From assembly GCA_025060175.1 (NCBI GenBank), contig JANXBE010000001.1, forward strand, positions 140,175 through 204,174: a stretch of DNA of 64,000 nucleotides, read 5' to 3'. Position numbers and translations under genes: made by a program. The DNA is from Thermomicrobium sp. (GTDB lineage: Bacteria > Chloroflexota > Chloroflexia > Thermomicrobiales > Thermomicrobiaceae). A model generated the notes under the pieces. The model was not told the DNA's origin and searched no databases. It worked only from the letters and a program-made list of their open reading frames with translations. Below, piece by piece: positions 19,049-27,560 of the stretch (position 1 is its first letter; the number at the start of each line of letters is the position of its first letter).

Positions 19049-20425
19049 ATGCCGTCGTCAGCGCGCCTCACCATCGTCGGCCTCGGTCCCGGTGCGCCGG
19101 ACCACCTGACGGCCGCGGCTGCTCTCGCCCTCTCGGAGGGTCGGGTTCTGTTGAGAACCAAGCAGCACCCGGTTGCGTCGTCGTTCCCTGGCTGCGAAGA
19201 CTGGGCGTCGTGCGACGACCTGTACGAAGCCGCGTCCTCGTTCGAGGAGCTGTACGATCGGATCGTGGGGCGCATTCTTGCGGAAGCGCGCAGCGGACCG
19301 ATCGTCTACGCGGTTCCTGGCCATCCTCTCGTCGGCGAAGCCACGGTTCGTCGTCTGCTGGACGAGGCACCGCGACATGGGATCGAGTACGCGATCATCC
19401 CGGGTTTGAGCTTCGTCGATGCCGTCTTACCGCTTCTCGGGGTAGATGCTCTCGCTGTCAACTTGCAGATCGTCGATGCGCTGGATCTCGTGCACTGTGC
19501 CGAGGCCGCCCCCTTCGCCAGCGGGCGACTTCCGCTCTCGCCGCTCCGACCTGTCCTGGTGGGACAGCTGTACGACCGCGTCCTCGCTTCCCACGCCAAA
19601 CTGGCTCTCGAACGGGTGTATGCACCGACCCACGAGGTAAGCATCATTCGACACGCCGGGACGGAGGAAGCACGCGTCACTCACCTTCCGTTGCACGAAC
19701 TCGACCACCAGCCCTACGACGCCACTACCGCGGTCTACGTACCCGCGGTCGACCCCCTCCGTGGTCGTGTCACCGAGGCACTGCAACAGGTCGTCGCTCG
19801 ACTCCGAGCTCCCGGCGGGTGCCCATGGGATCGGGAACAGACGCATCGGACCCTGCAACGACACCTCCTCGAAGAGACGTACGAAGTGCTAGAAGCGATC
19901 GATCGCGAAGACGATGAAGCGCTGCTGGAAGAACTGGGCGATGTACTGCTGCAGGTCATCATGCACGCCCAACTCGCCGAAGAGCGGGAGGCCTTTCTCT
20001 ATGAGGATGTCGTCGCGGCGATCATCGAAAAACTGGTACGGCGACATCCCCACGTCTTCGGCTCCGCGTCGCTGGACTCATCGGACGCGGTGCTCGCACG
20101 GTGGGAAGCGATCAAGGCCGCTGAGAGAGGCGGCCGCACCGGTCATGAGCACGTGGTCCCGATCACGCTTCCAGCACTCACCCGAGCCCAAGAACTGCTC
20201 GAACGCATGCGCCGTCTCGCTCCGACACGCTTTGCCGCGCTGCGCGAACGAGTCCTGCAGACTCGGGCATCGGGTGCCGGCGTGCAACTGGTCGATCAGC
20301 TCGTCGCTGCAGTCATCACAGCGATGGACTACGGTGACGATGCGGAGACAGTCCTCCGCACGTGGACCCAGGATCTCGAGCGGTCGCTCGTGGAACCATC
20401 GCTGAACCTCGGATCGACTCCCTGA
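19049..20425 (+). CDS. Tetrapyrrole methylase-MazG fusion protein (YabN-like)
   Basis: A 458-residue fusion. Residues 1-225 or so are a SAM-dependent tetrapyrrole methylase-like domain beginning TIVGLGPGAPDHLT with the VYAVPGHPLVGE loop. From about 230 on there is a MazG nucleoside triphosphate pyrophosphohydrolase with GCPWDREQTH, EETYEVLEAI and EELGDVLLQVIMHAQ; the EExxE and ExxD elements bind magnesium. MazG removes aberrant nucleotides or lowers ppGpp. What the methylase half methylates, if anything, is unknown in this family. It is 3 bp after lepA and 44 bp before aspS. Confidence 0.93.
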   Translation: MPSSARLTIVGLGPGAPDHLTAAAALALSEGRVLLRTKQHPVASSFPGCEDWASCDDLYEAASSFEELYDRIVGRILAEARSGPIVYAVPGHPLVGEATVRRLLDEAPRHGIEYAIIPGLSFVDAVLPLLGVDALAVNLQIVDALDLVHCAEAAPFASGRLPLSPLRPVLVGQLYDRVLASHAKLALERVYAPTHEVSIIRHAGTEEARVTHLPLHELDHQPYDATTAVYVPAVDPLRGRVTEALQQVVARLRAPGGCPWDREQTHRTLQRHLLEETYEVLEAIDREDDEALLEELGDVLLQVIMHAQLAEEREAFLYEDVVAAIIEKLVRRHPHVFGSASLDSSDAVLARWEAIKAAERGGRTGHEHVVPITLPALTRAQELLERMRRLAPTRFAALRERVLQTRASGAGVQLVDQLVAAVITAMDYGDDAETVLRTWTQDLERSLVEPSLNLGSTP

Positions 20426-20469
20426 CTGACCGAACGAAAAGGCTCGCACGACGCGAAAGGGGCAATACG

Positions 20470-22308
20470 ATGACGGACGGGGTAACCTCGATTCGGCCCG
20501 CTGGCGGACGTAGGTACACGACGTGCGGCGACCTCCGTCGGGATCACGTCGGCCGGACCGTCACTCTCAAAGGATGGGTACATCGCCGACGCGACCACGG
20601 AGGCCTCATCTTCCTGGATCTCCGTGACCGATACGGCATCACGCAAGTCGTCGCCAATCCCGAGCACTCTCCCGCAGCCCACACGGTTGCGGAGCGGATC
20701 CGTGCAGAATACGTCCTTTCCGTCACTGGCCAAGTGGTCGCCCGACCTGAAGGTACCGTCAACCCGTCACTGTCGACAGGCGAGATCGAGGTTCTCGCCG
20801 ATCGCATCGAGATTCTCAATCCGGCGAAAACACCGCCGTTCCCCATCGCCGAGGAGGCTGACGTCGACGAGTCGCTCCGTCTGGAATTCCGGTACCTCGA
20901 TTTGCGCCGCGCGCGCCTCCAGCGGAACTTGTTGCTCCGACATCAGGTCGTGCGCTTCGTTCGACAGTATCTCGAAGAACGCGATTTCGTCGAGATCGAG
21001 ACGCCGATGCTCATCAAGAGCACGCCGGAAGGAGCTCGAGACTATGTCGTCCCGAGCCGCTTGTTTCCGGGTCAGTTCTATGCCTTGCCGCAGTCACCGC
21101 AGCAGCTCAAGCAGCTCCTAATGGTGGCTGGATTCGACCGGTACTACCAGATCGCGCGGTGCATGCGTGACGAGGACTTGCGAGCTGATCGGCAACCGGA
21201 ATTCACGCAGATCGACCTCGAGATGTCCTTCGTCGACGTCGAAGACGTGATCGAACTCGTCGAAGGTCTCTATACCGAGCTCTTCGAGCGCTTCGCGAGT
21301 AAGCCGCTCCTGCGGAAACCATTTCCACGCCTTACGTTCAGTGAGGCGATGTTGCGGTACGGGAGCGACAAGCCCGATTTGCGTTTCGGCCTCGAGATAG
21401 CCGACGTGACGGATGCGTTTCGCCACACCTCCTTCGGGGTCTTCCGCGCGGTGGCCGACGATGGCGGCGTTATCCGTGGCTTCGCGGTTCCGGGATTCGC
21501 CGATGCGCCCCGGTCACAGCTCGACCGCTTGACGGAGATCGCGCGGACCTTCGGCGCGAAGGGCCTTGTTTGGCTCGCTCTGCATCAGGAGGAAGGACAG
21601 CTGACTGCCCGATCTCCAGTCGCGAAGTTCCTCCGTCCGGACGAGATCGTGCGGGTCGCTGCAGATCTGGGAGCGGTTCCGGGGGACTTGCTCTTGCTCG
21701 TCGCCGATCGCGAGCAGATTGCGAGCACGGTACTCGGCCGTCTGCGGCTGCATGTCGGTCGCGAACGACGCCTGATCGATGAACGCGTCCATGCACTCTG
21801 CTGGGTCATCGATCCGCCGCTCTTCGAGTGGAACGCTGAGGAAAACCGATGGGAGGCGATGCATCACCCCTTCACGAGTCCGCGCGACGAAGACCTCGCA
21901 CTCCTGGAAAGCGACACCGGAAGAGTACGAGCCAAGGCGTACGATCTCGTTGCCGACGGGTACGAACTCGGAACCGGAAGCATCCGCATTCACCGGCGGG
22001 ACGTCCAGAACCGGATCTTCGCCCTGATGGGATACGATGACGACGAAATCGAACGTCGATTCGGGCATCTACTGCGTGCGTTCGAGTACGGCGCGCCACC
22101 ACACGGTGGGATGGCTCCTGGACTCGATCGCACCGTCATGATCCTCGCTGGCGAATCCTCGCTGCGGGAAGTCATTGCCTTCCCCAAGAACCAGCGCGCA
22201 CAGGACTTGATGCTCGGCGCACCCTCTCCTCTCGACGAAAAGCAGTTGCGAGAACTTCATCTGCGCGTGGTCGATTCGGACGAAGAAGCGCTCCGAATGC
22301 GCGATTGA
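20470..22308 (+). CDS. aspS: Aspartyl-tRNA synthetase
   Basis: A 612-residue class IIb synthetase. The N-terminal OB fold holds TLKGWVHRRRDHGGLIFLDLRD. Class II motif 1 is around VEIETPMLIKSTPEGARDY, motif 2 is RCMRDEDLRADRQPEFTQID, and motif 3 is GGMAPGLDRTVMILAG. A GAD insertion domain between motifs 2 and 3 marks it as bacterial type. The ATG at 20470 has AAAGGGG 8 bp upstream; the frame continues back into the MazG gene but is not used. Whether it also aspartylates tRNA-Asn depends on the presence of GatCAB elsewhere. Confidence 0.97.
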   Translation: MTDGVTSIRPAGGRRYTTCGDLRRDHVGRTVTLKGWVHRRRDHGGLIFLDLRDRYGITQVVANPEHSPAAHTVAERIRAEYVLSVTGQVVARPEGTVNPSLSTGEIEVLADRIEILNPAKTPPFPIAEEADVDESLRLEFRYLDLRRARLQRNLLLRHQVVRFVRQYLEERDFVEIETPMLIKSTPEGARDYVVPSRLFPGQFYALPQSPQQLKQLLMVAGFDRYYQIARCMRDEDLRADRQPEFTQIDLEMSFVDVEDVIELVEGLYTELFERFASKPLLRKPFPRLTFSEAMLRYGSDKPDLRFGLEIADVTDAFRHTSFGVFRAVADDGGVIRGFAVPGFADAPRSQLDRLTEIARTFGAKGLVWLALHQEEGQLTARSPVAKFLRPDEIVRVAADLGAVPGDLLLLVADREQIASTVLGRLRLHVGRERRLIDERVHALCWVIDPPLFEWNAEENRWEAMHHPFTSPRDEDLALLESDTGRVRAKAYDLVADGYELGTGSIRIHRRDVQNRIFALMGYDDDEIERRFGHLLRAFEYGAPPHGGMAPGLDRTVMILAGESSLREVIAFPKNQRAQDLMLGAPSPLDEKQLRELHLRVVDSDEEALRMRD

Positions 22309-22334
22309 CGTTGGCGCACCACGAGGCATGACCG

Positions 22335-22362
22335 AAAAGGGGACCGGCACAGGCCGGTCCCC
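22335..22362 (-). terminator. Intrinsic terminator after the catalase gene
   Basis: A perfect 10-bp GC-rich stem (GGGGACCGGC and its complement) with a 4-base loop lies between the convergent aspS and catalase stops. On the minus strand it is followed directly by TTTT, so it terminates the fur-catalase transcript. Without a T tract on the plus strand it would serve aspS less well. Confidence 0.8.
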
Positions 22363-22394
22363 GACGCGTGGTGAGCAGCGTGACATGTGCAGAG

Positions 22395-23282
22395 TCAGCT
22401 CGCGGCCAACTTCTTCGCCAACTCGGCGATCTCCTCGGGTGCCAACCCGGGAGCGAACTCTTCCGGCACTTCGGGCAAGTCCGGCACGGGGCCGCCAGCC
22501 GGCGGTCCGTCCACCACCTCGAGGTTACCGTCACCAGCCGGTGCGGGTCCGCGCCAGATCTTCGCGATCTCCTTGTAGTCCTCGGGACTGAATCGGTACA
22601 GCCGGCGGTGCACGCCGAGATTCTCGTACTTTCGGGCCTCCGGGAACTTGCTGTTCTCGATGTTGGGGATCGGCAGCAACTTCGACACTTGCACCCCAGT
22701 GAGCGTTTCCAGGGCTTTCGCGTAGGCGGTCGCATGAACGCCACCGCGGACCAGCAGGTAGCCGATCATTTCCCGGGCGACCGGGTTGGTCGTCATCTCA
22801 TAGACACGGATCTTGTGCAAGCGCGCACCGCACTCGAGGAAGAAGTTGTGCAGGAGGTCGAGGACCAGATTGCCGCTAGAGAACACGTAATCACCATGCC
22901 AGAAGGCACCCATCGAGTTACCGACGAACGCCGTCTGCGCCGTGGCGATGAAATGATGGGTGTTGCGCAGATTGACACCGGGCGCCAGCGGCGCGGTTTC
23001 CGGCGCTCCAGGTTGCGTCGTCCCGGTCAGCATCAAGTTGACGGTTGCAGCGACCAACTCGATGTGACCGAGTTCCTCGGTCGCGATGTTCGCGATCAGA
23101 TCGTAGTACGGTCGCAGTTTGTCTCGTCCGCGGAAATTGAACGACTGATAGGTATAATTCATCAGCGTGGACATCTCACCGAAACGCCCACCGAGGAGTT
23201 CCTGGACAGCAGCGGCAGCATTGGGATCCGGTTCTTTCGGCTGTGGCAGTTCGATCTGGAGTCGATCGATACGCAGGTACAT
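22395..23282 (-). CDS. Manganese (non-heme) catalase
   Basis: A 295-residue dimanganese catalase that dismutates hydrogen peroxide. The five ligands expected for the di-Mn four-helix bundle are present with the exact family spacing: Glu36, Glu70, His73, Glu150 and His183. The segment MSTLMNYTYQSFNFRGRDK is typical. The C-terminal 40 residues are proline- and glutamate-rich. The ATG at 23282 has a GAGGGAGGGAG ribosome site; the frame upstream lies inside the regulator gene. It follows the Fur-family gene by 31 bp on the same strand, so peroxide- or metal-responsive control is likely. Confidence 0.95.
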   Translation of the reverse strand: MYLRIDRLQIELPQPKEPDPNAAAAVQELLGGRFGEMSTLMNYTYQSFNFRGRDKLRPYYDLIANIATEELGHIELVAATVNLMLTGTTQPGAPETAPLAPGVNLRNTHHFIATAQTAFVGNSMGAFWHGDYVFSSGNLVLDLLHNFFLECGARLHKIRVYEMTTNPVAREMIGYLLVRGGVHATAYAKALETLTGVQVSKLLPIPNIENSKFPEARKYENLGVHRRLYRFSPEDYKEIAKIWRGPAPAGDGNLEVVDGPPAGGPVPDLPEVPEEFAPGLAPEEIAELAKKLAAS

Positions 23283-23313
23283 CCAACTCCCTCCCTCGTT
23301 GCTGCTCCGTTCG

Positions 23314-23844
23314 TCATCCACCGGTCCAAGCGCCGATCGAGCGATCAGACGCGGAGGCGCTCGTACGCGAGGAAGTCTGCCGCGCATGCTCGCCCCCTCT
23401 CGATGCTGAGCGCGCGACGCACCGCGGGCACCGTCCACGCCAAATCACCTGTGCCTCATCCACCTCAGCTCCTGGAAGTGCCGGTTGCAAGCACGGCTTC
23501 GCCCCGATCACACACGGAACGTCGATCACCGTGCCACAATCGCGACAGACGAAGTGATGGTGCCAGACGCGTGCCGACTCCAGGAGCATCCGGCCGGGGC
23601 CAGCGTCCGCCACCATCACCAGCCCGGAGGACACGAGTGCGTGGATGACGTTGTAAACGGTAGCGCGCGAAAGCCGCGCACCGCGTGCTCGGACCGCAGC
23701 CAGCACTTCGTCCGCCGACCAATGACCCGAGACGCGGTCCAAGACATCCAAAACCCACAGGCGCGGCTGTGTCACACGCAAACCCGCCTGCCGCAGTCGC
23801 TGCACGAGCTCGGCTTTCCGATGCTGCGCAAGTTCGTCGGTCAC
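23314..23844 (-). CDS. Fur/PerR-family metal-dependent transcription regulator
   Basis: A 176-residue repressor with an N-terminal winged helix (LRVTQPRLWVLDVL, then DEVLAAVRARGARLSRATVYNVIHAL) and a C-terminal metal-binding dimerisation domain. WHHHFVCRDCG holds His95-97 with Cys100 and Cys103; a second CPRC pair is at 139-142, together the structural zinc site. The 30-residue Ser/Arg-rich tail after it is unusual. The GTG at 23844 is chosen because GAGGGG lies 5 bp upstream and the promoter maps just before it; a TTG at 23901 in frame would lie inside the -35. Gene order with manganese catalase favours a PerR-like role. Confidence 0.9.
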   Translation of the reverse strand: MTDELAQHRKAELVQRLRQAGLRVTQPRLWVLDVLDRVSGHWSADEVLAAVRARGARLSRATVYNVIHALVSSGLVMVADAGPGRMLLESARVWHHHFVCRDCGTVIDVPCVIGAKPCLQPALPGAEVDEAQVIWRGRCPRCVARSASRGGEHARQTSSRTSASASDRSIGAWTGG

Positions 23845-23860
23845 CGGCCCCTCACTTCTC

Positions 23861-23873
23861 TGGACACTGTCCA
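23861..23873 (-). promoter_or_regulatory. Operator palindrome TGGACACTGTCCA
   Basis: A perfect 13-bp dyad placed directly behind the -10 hexamer of the fur-catalase promoter, covering the expected transcription start. This position fits autorepression by the encoded Fur-family protein. It does not resemble the AT-rich Fur or PerR boxes of model bacteria, so specificity is inferred from position only. Confidence 0.5.
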
Positions 23874-23901
23874 AGATACTGCCCCCGCCAGCGGTTGTCA
23901 A
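23873..23901 (-). promoter_or_regulatory. Sigma70-type promoter of the fur-catalase operon
   Basis: TTGACA at 23901-23896 and TATCTT at 23878-23873 are separated by 17 bp on the minus strand. The expected start near 23866 leaves a leader of about 20 nt before the GTG of the regulator gene. Confidence 0.75.
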
Positions 23902-24102
23902 GGGGGGAGCCGGCTCCGCGTCGGACGCGGGAGCGCGTGCCCGACGGGCACCGCTCCCTGGTTGACGCGGGCAATGGGACCGTCGAGCACAGCGCGGGCG
24001 ATCAGGGTGATGCTACAGACTGAAGACGAGACGCCGCTTCAGGAGGCCAGTGCAGGCTGCTCCGCAGGCACCCTCCTGGTTCGCGGCAGGGCGTCTCCCG
24101 CC

Positions 24103-24132
24103 TTGACAGGGAACGGCACGTCTGCCTATACT
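24103..24132 (+). promoter_or_regulatory. Promoter of the Leu-Val-Phe tRNA operon
   Basis: TTGACA at 24103-24108 and TATACT at 24127-24132, spacer 18 bp, 29 bp before the first tRNA. Near-consensus elements fit strong stable-RNA transcription. Confidence 0.8.
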
Positions 24133-24161
24133 CTATGGTGCTGCCGAGGCGGCAGGGATGT

Positions 24162-24245
24162 GCCGAGGTGGCGGAATAGGCAGACGCGCTACCTTGAGGG
24201 GGTAGTGCCCGAAAGGGCGTGGGGGTTCAAATCCCTTCCTCGGCA
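24162..24245 (+). tRNA. tRNA-Leu (GAG)
   Basis: An 84-nt tRNA with a long variable arm. The acceptor stem pairs GCCGAGG with CCTCGGC, and the anticodon stem CTACC/GGTAG holds the loop TTGAGGG with anticodon GAG, reading CUC and CUU. The CCA end is not encoded. First gene of a three-tRNA operon. Confidence 0.95.
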
Positions 24246-24254
24246 CCCATTCGC

Positions 24255-24327
24255 GGGCGATTAGCTCAGTTGGTAGAGCGCCACGTTTACACCGTGGAAG
24301 TCAGAGGTTCGAGTCCTCTATCGCCCA
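24255..24327 (+). tRNA. tRNA-Val (TAC)
   Basis: A 73-nt class I tRNA. Acceptor GGGCGAT pairs with ATCGCCC, the D loop holds AGCTCAGTTGGTAGAGC, and the anticodon stem CCACG/CGTGG frames the loop TTTACAC with anticodon TAC. CCA is not encoded. Second gene of the operon. Confidence 0.96.
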
Positions 24328-24348
24328 CGAGTCCGCCGCGCGGCCCGA

Positions 24349-24421
24349 GCCGAGGTAGCTCAGTTGGTAGAGCACGTGACTGAAAATCACGGTGTCGGCG
24401 GTTCGATCCCGCCCCTCGGCA
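24349..24421 (+). tRNA. tRNA-Phe (GAA)
   Basis: A 73-nt tRNA with acceptor GCCGAGG/CCTCGGC and anticodon loop CTGAAAA in the stem GTGA/TCAC, anticodon GAA. The T arm GGCGGTTCGATCCCGCC is standard. Last gene of the operon; the terminator follows 15 bp later. Confidence 0.96.
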
Positions 24422-24436
24422 CCGGAAGACATCGTT

Positions 24437-24462
24437 GCCGACCGTCTCCGGTCGGCGTTTTT
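24437..24462 (+). terminator. Intrinsic terminator of the tRNA operon
   Basis: An 8-bp stem GCCGACCG with its complement and a 4-base loop, followed by GTTTTT. It sits 15 bp behind tRNA-Phe. Confidence 0.88.
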
Positions 24463-24550
24463 CATGGAGACGAGCGAACGCCAACGAGGAACGGAGTGCG
24501 GGCACCGCGTCCGCGATGCCCGCACCCAACGCGCCGCGAGCGAAACGCCG

Positions 24551-25471
24551 TCAGACGACTGACGGGTGCGCTGCTTTCACGAAGAGATCGATCGCCCTAA
24601 GATAGTTCGCCGCGATCGTGTCGGCTGCAGCCTCCCGCGTCAAGGACCCGTTGAGGAACCCTTGCACTCCTTCCCACCAGAGCGTCCGGCCGATCGCGAA
24701 ACCGACATAGCCTGGAACGCCAGCGGCCATGCGGAGCCAGTGATCGACGCGGGCAGCATCGGCGCCGCGACCGAGGACGACGCAGCTCACCGCCTCGCGA
24801 CCGTCGCTCCGCACTTTCGCAGCCATTCGCTCACAATCTTCACGACGGTCGAGCCCCTCGATCTTCCAGATATCAGGCACGATCTGCGCTGCATAGAAGT
24901 CGTCGATCGCCTCTAACGTCAACTGCGGTCGGACTTCCACGTCGTACCGGTCGGCATCCCCACCGACGCGCTCCAACTGTGCCTTGGTCGCTGGCACGAG
25001 CAGTTCCAGGAGAAACATCCGCTCGCGCTCCCGCAACCAATCGTGCAGCCGCTTCAGACGCTCCAGCTGAACCCGCTTGGTTTCCGGCTCGTCGTCCGGG
25101 TTGTAACGCACCAGAACCTTACTGAACGTCGGATCGAAAGCGAGTATGTGCTCCCCGAACTGTTCCCCGTACTCGAAGTCGAAGACCTTTTGTCCACTCT
25201 TCTCGACCGGCATCGCGAACACGTATCCGCGTTCTCGCGCTGCCCGGGCTACTTCGGCGCCGTACTGCTCGTCGACGAGAATCCCCGCTGCATCACGCGG
25301 CGCCCCGCGAGCGATCGCTCGCTCGAACCCTTCGAAGATGACGCGCTTCGCCTCACGAATCCTCCCTTCGCGTTCCTCCGCCGGGATTCCTGCCTTCGCA
25401 GCCAATTCCTCGAACGAACTGCGATGGTCGAAGGCGAGGATGTACAGCGGCCGATCGTATCCCACCCGCAT
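24551..25471 (-). CDS. DUF2090 family protein, aldolase-like (IolC C-terminal/IolJ-type domain)
   Basis: A 306-residue TIM-barrel-type protein of the DUF2090 family. The family occurs fused to the sugar kinase IolC or alone, and is linked to 2-deoxy-5-keto-gluconate-6-phosphate cleavage in inositol breakdown. Recognisable stretches are YILAFDHRSSFEELA at the N-terminus, AGILVDEQYG, FAMPVEKSGQ and the C-terminal GFAIGRTLWWEGVQGFL. No kinase or other iol gene is nearby, so the substrate remains open. The ATG at 25471 has GGGAGG about 8 bp upstream; a longer frame would add 22 unlikely residues. Confidence 0.8.
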   Translation of the reverse strand: MRVGYDRPLYILAFDHRSSFEELAAKAGIPAEEREGRIREAKRVIFEGFERAIARGAPRDAAGILVDEQYGAEVARAARERGYVFAMPVEKSGQKVFDFEYGEQFGEHILAFDPTFSKVLVRYNPDDEPETKRVQLERLKRLHDWLRERERMFLLELLVPATKAQLERVGGDADRYDVEVRPQLTLEAIDDFYAAQIVPDIWKIEGLDRREDCERMAAKVRSDGREAVSCVVLGRGADAARVDHWLRMAAGVPGYVGFAIGRTLWWEGVQGFLNGSLTREAAADTIAANYLRAIDLFVKAAHPSVV

Positions 25472-25540
25472 GAACACACCTCCCATCCTGCGCCCTTCAC
25501 TATCCCCAACGCTAACGCAGTGCGGCAGCATCTGCAAGCC

Positions 25541-25570
25541 TTGACAAGGGCTGCCCTTCTGGCATACACT
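25541..25570 (+). promoter_or_regulatory. Promoter of tRNA-Gln
   Basis: TTGACA at 25541-25546 and TACACT at 25565-25570 with an 18-bp spacer, ending 13 bp before the tRNA. It points away from the divergent DUF2090 gene. Confidence 0.72.
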
Positions 25571-25583
25571 TCACGGCGGGCAT

Positions 25584-25654
25584 TGGGGAGTCGTCTAACG
25601 GTAGGACGGCTGACTCTGGATCAGCTAGTTGGGGTTCGAATCCCTACTCCCCAG
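25584..25654 (+). tRNA. tRNA-Gln (CTG)
   Basis: A 71-nt tRNA with the U1-A72 acceptor pair typical of glutamine (TGGGGAG/CTCCCCA), anticodon loop CTCTGGA in the stem GCTGA/TCAGC, anticodon CTG, and discriminator G. CCA is not encoded. Confidence 0.95.
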
Positions 25655-25660
25655 CGTGGC

Positions 25661-25693
25661 GCCACCTCCGTCGCTGACGGCGGTGGCCTTTCT
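25661..25693 (+). terminator. Terminator behind tRNA-Gln
   Basis: GCCACC and GGTGGC frame an inner CGTC/GACG pairing, and a short CTTTCT tract follows. The stem is strong but the T tract is imperfect. Confidence 0.6.
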
Positions 25694-25731
25694 ACTCAGT
25701 AGACCGTCGGCCGACTGTTCGATCTTCTCGA

Positions 25732-27060
25732 ATGAAGCGCGCCCGACTAGCTGAGAGCACGCGGAGAACCGTCACGAACGAGTTCGCACCCCCGCCGAAC
25801 GCCGAACGAGCCTTATTGGTCGCGGTCCAGTGGCAACGAGATGGGTGGGATGCCGCCGCCTCTCTCGCCGAGCTTGCCCAGCTCGCCCGGTCGGCTGGCC
25901 TCGAGGTCGTCGGAGCCGTCACCCAGCATCTGCCGCATCCCCATCCCCGTCATTATGTCGGACCTGGGAAGTTGGCCGAAATCGTGGCTCTTCGCCAGGA
26001 ATTGGGGTTTACCGTCGTCCTCGCGGACGACGAGTTGAGCCCAGCCCAGCTCCGCCACCTCGAGGAAAAACTCCAGCTGAAAATCCTGGATCGAACTGCC
26101 CTCATCCTCGACATCTTCGCACGCAGGGCTCAGACGCGAGAAGGCCGTTTGCAAGTCGAACTGGCTCAACTCGAGTACCGGTTACCGCGTCTGACCCGCA
26201 TGTGGACCCATCTCTCTCGCCAAACCCAGGGAGGGGTCGGCTTGCGCGGACCGGGAGAGACACAGCTGGAAATCGATCGCCGGCGCGCTCGCGAACGCAT
26301 CGCACTGATCCGACGCCAGCTGGACGAGGTGCGACGACACCGCGAGCGATACCGCCAACGCCGACGACAGCGCCGTTTACCCGTCGTCTCCCTTGTCGGC
26401 TATACCAACGCCGGGAAGTCCACCCTGCTCAATGCGTTGACCAATGCATCCGTCGTCGTCGAGGATCGACTGTTCGCCACGCTCGACCCCACCACGCGTC
26501 GGCTGCTCCTTCCCGACGGACAAGTTGCCCTCTTGACCGATACCGTTGGCTTCATCCATAAGTTGCCGACTTCATTGGTCGCCGCTTTCCGTGCGACGCT
26601 GGAAGAGATCCTCGAAGCGCACCTCCTTCTCCACGTCGTCGATCTAACACATCCCCGCGCAGCCGAACAGGCAGCGACGGTGCGTCGCGTTCTCCGCGAG
26701 CTTGGGGCTAGCCAGTACCCCACACTCACCGTACTCAACAAAATCGATCTCCTCGATCCGGGGATCGATCCTGAACAGCTGACCCGAGACCTCGACCTGC
26801 CCGAGCATGCTGTCCTCGTCTCAGCCATGACGGGCCAGGGCCTCGAGACGCTCCGGCAGCGCATCGCCACCATGTTGAGAGACCTCGCGACCATCGTCGA
26901 GGTCCGGGTACACATCCCCTATCGCGACATGAGGGTTCTCTCCCTGCTCGAAGAACGAGCGACGATCAGCGAACGACGATACGGGAGCGAGGGTATCCTG
27001 ATCGAGGCTCGTGTGCCGCGGTTCCTCGTACCCCGGTTGGAGCCCTACATGGTTCGATGA
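25732..27060 (+). CDS. hflX: GTPase HflX
   Basis: A 442-residue ribosome-associated GTPase that splits or rescues ribosomes under stress. The N-terminal HflX domain has HYVGPGKLAEI and the linker the diagnostic GGVGLRGPGETQLEIDRR. The G domain shows G1 GYTNAGKST, G3 DTVGFIHKLP and G4 NKID. A C-terminal alpha/beta domain ends in LIEARVPRFL. It stands alone, downstream of tRNA-Gln and its terminator. Confidence 0.97.
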   Translation: MKRARLAESTRRTVTNEFAPPPNAERALLVAVQWQRDGWDAAASLAELAQLARSAGLEVVGAVTQHLPHPHPRHYVGPGKLAEIVALRQELGFTVVLADDELSPAQLRHLEEKLQLKILDRTALILDIFARRAQTREGRLQVELAQLEYRLPRLTRMWTHLSRQTQGGVGLRGPGETQLEIDRRRARERIALIRRQLDEVRRHRERYRQRRRQRRLPVVSLVGYTNAGKSTLLNALTNASVVVEDRLFATLDPTTRRLLLPDGQVALLTDTVGFIHKLPTSLVAAFRATLEEILEAHLLLHVVDLTHPRAAEQAATVRRVLRELGASQYPTLTVLNKIDLLDPGIDPEQLTRDLDLPEHAVLVSAMTGQGLETLRQRIATMLRDLATIVEVRVHIPYRDMRVLSLLEERATISERRYGSEGILIEARVPRFLVPRLEPYMVR

Positions 27061-27178
27061 CCCCGATCGGCGTCCACTCACCGCTGCGATCTCGGGACGA
27101 AATTCCTGTCGCGCTGGGAGATCCGATGGTCGATAATCTGCAGTAAGCGGCAAGGGCGCGAGAAGAGGAGTACCCGAC

Positions 27179-27550
27179 GTGACATTCGGTGAACTCGTTC
27201 GGCAGTTGCAGAAGGACTACGGACTCGAGGCGGCACTCGTCGTCACCACGGATGGGCTCGTCGTCGACGCTGCGACCGCGAGCGGTTCGACGATCGATGC
27301 CGAAGCGATCGCGGCGCACGCCGTCAGCGGCTTGTTGATGCTCGAGGCACTCGGACAGGAGTTCGCGAGTACACCCCGGCAGGCGATCATCGAGTTCGAT
27401 CGTCATCTCGTTCTCGTCACGCCGCTCGATCCGGACACGGCTTTAGTCTTGGTCGCGAGCGGCAGTGCCAATCTCGGTCGCCTGCGTTTGGCTGTGCGGA
27501 GACTCAAGGCCAGTTCGGAACAGAGCGGTACCATCGTCGTGCCACAGTAA
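27179..27550 (+). CDS. Roadblock/LC7-domain protein, MglB-like
   Basis: A 123-residue single-domain protein. The pattern MTFGELVRQLQKDYGLEAAL, a strand with VVTTDGLVVDAA, and the closing LVLVASGSANLGRLRLAVRRL fit the roadblock/LC7 fold. These proteins dimerise and act as GTPase-activating partners for MglA-type small GTPases. The GTG start has AGAGGAG 8 bp upstream. An MglA-like GTPase lies about 1.15 kb downstream on the same strand, behind purM, so the two may work together. Confidence 0.85.
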   Translation: MTFGELVRQLQKDYGLEAALVVTTDGLVVDAATASGSTIDAEAIAAHAVSGLLMLEALGQEFASTPRQAIIEFDRHLVLVTPLDPDTALVLVASGSANLGRLRLAVRRLKASSEQSGTIVVPQ

Positions 27551-27560
27551 GGAATACACG

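Noticed and set aside
23844..23901. TTG start for the Fur-family gene 57 bp upstream
   Set aside because: The TTG is the first part of the TTGACA -35 element, so it would lie upstream of the transcription start; the GTG with GAGGGG is better.
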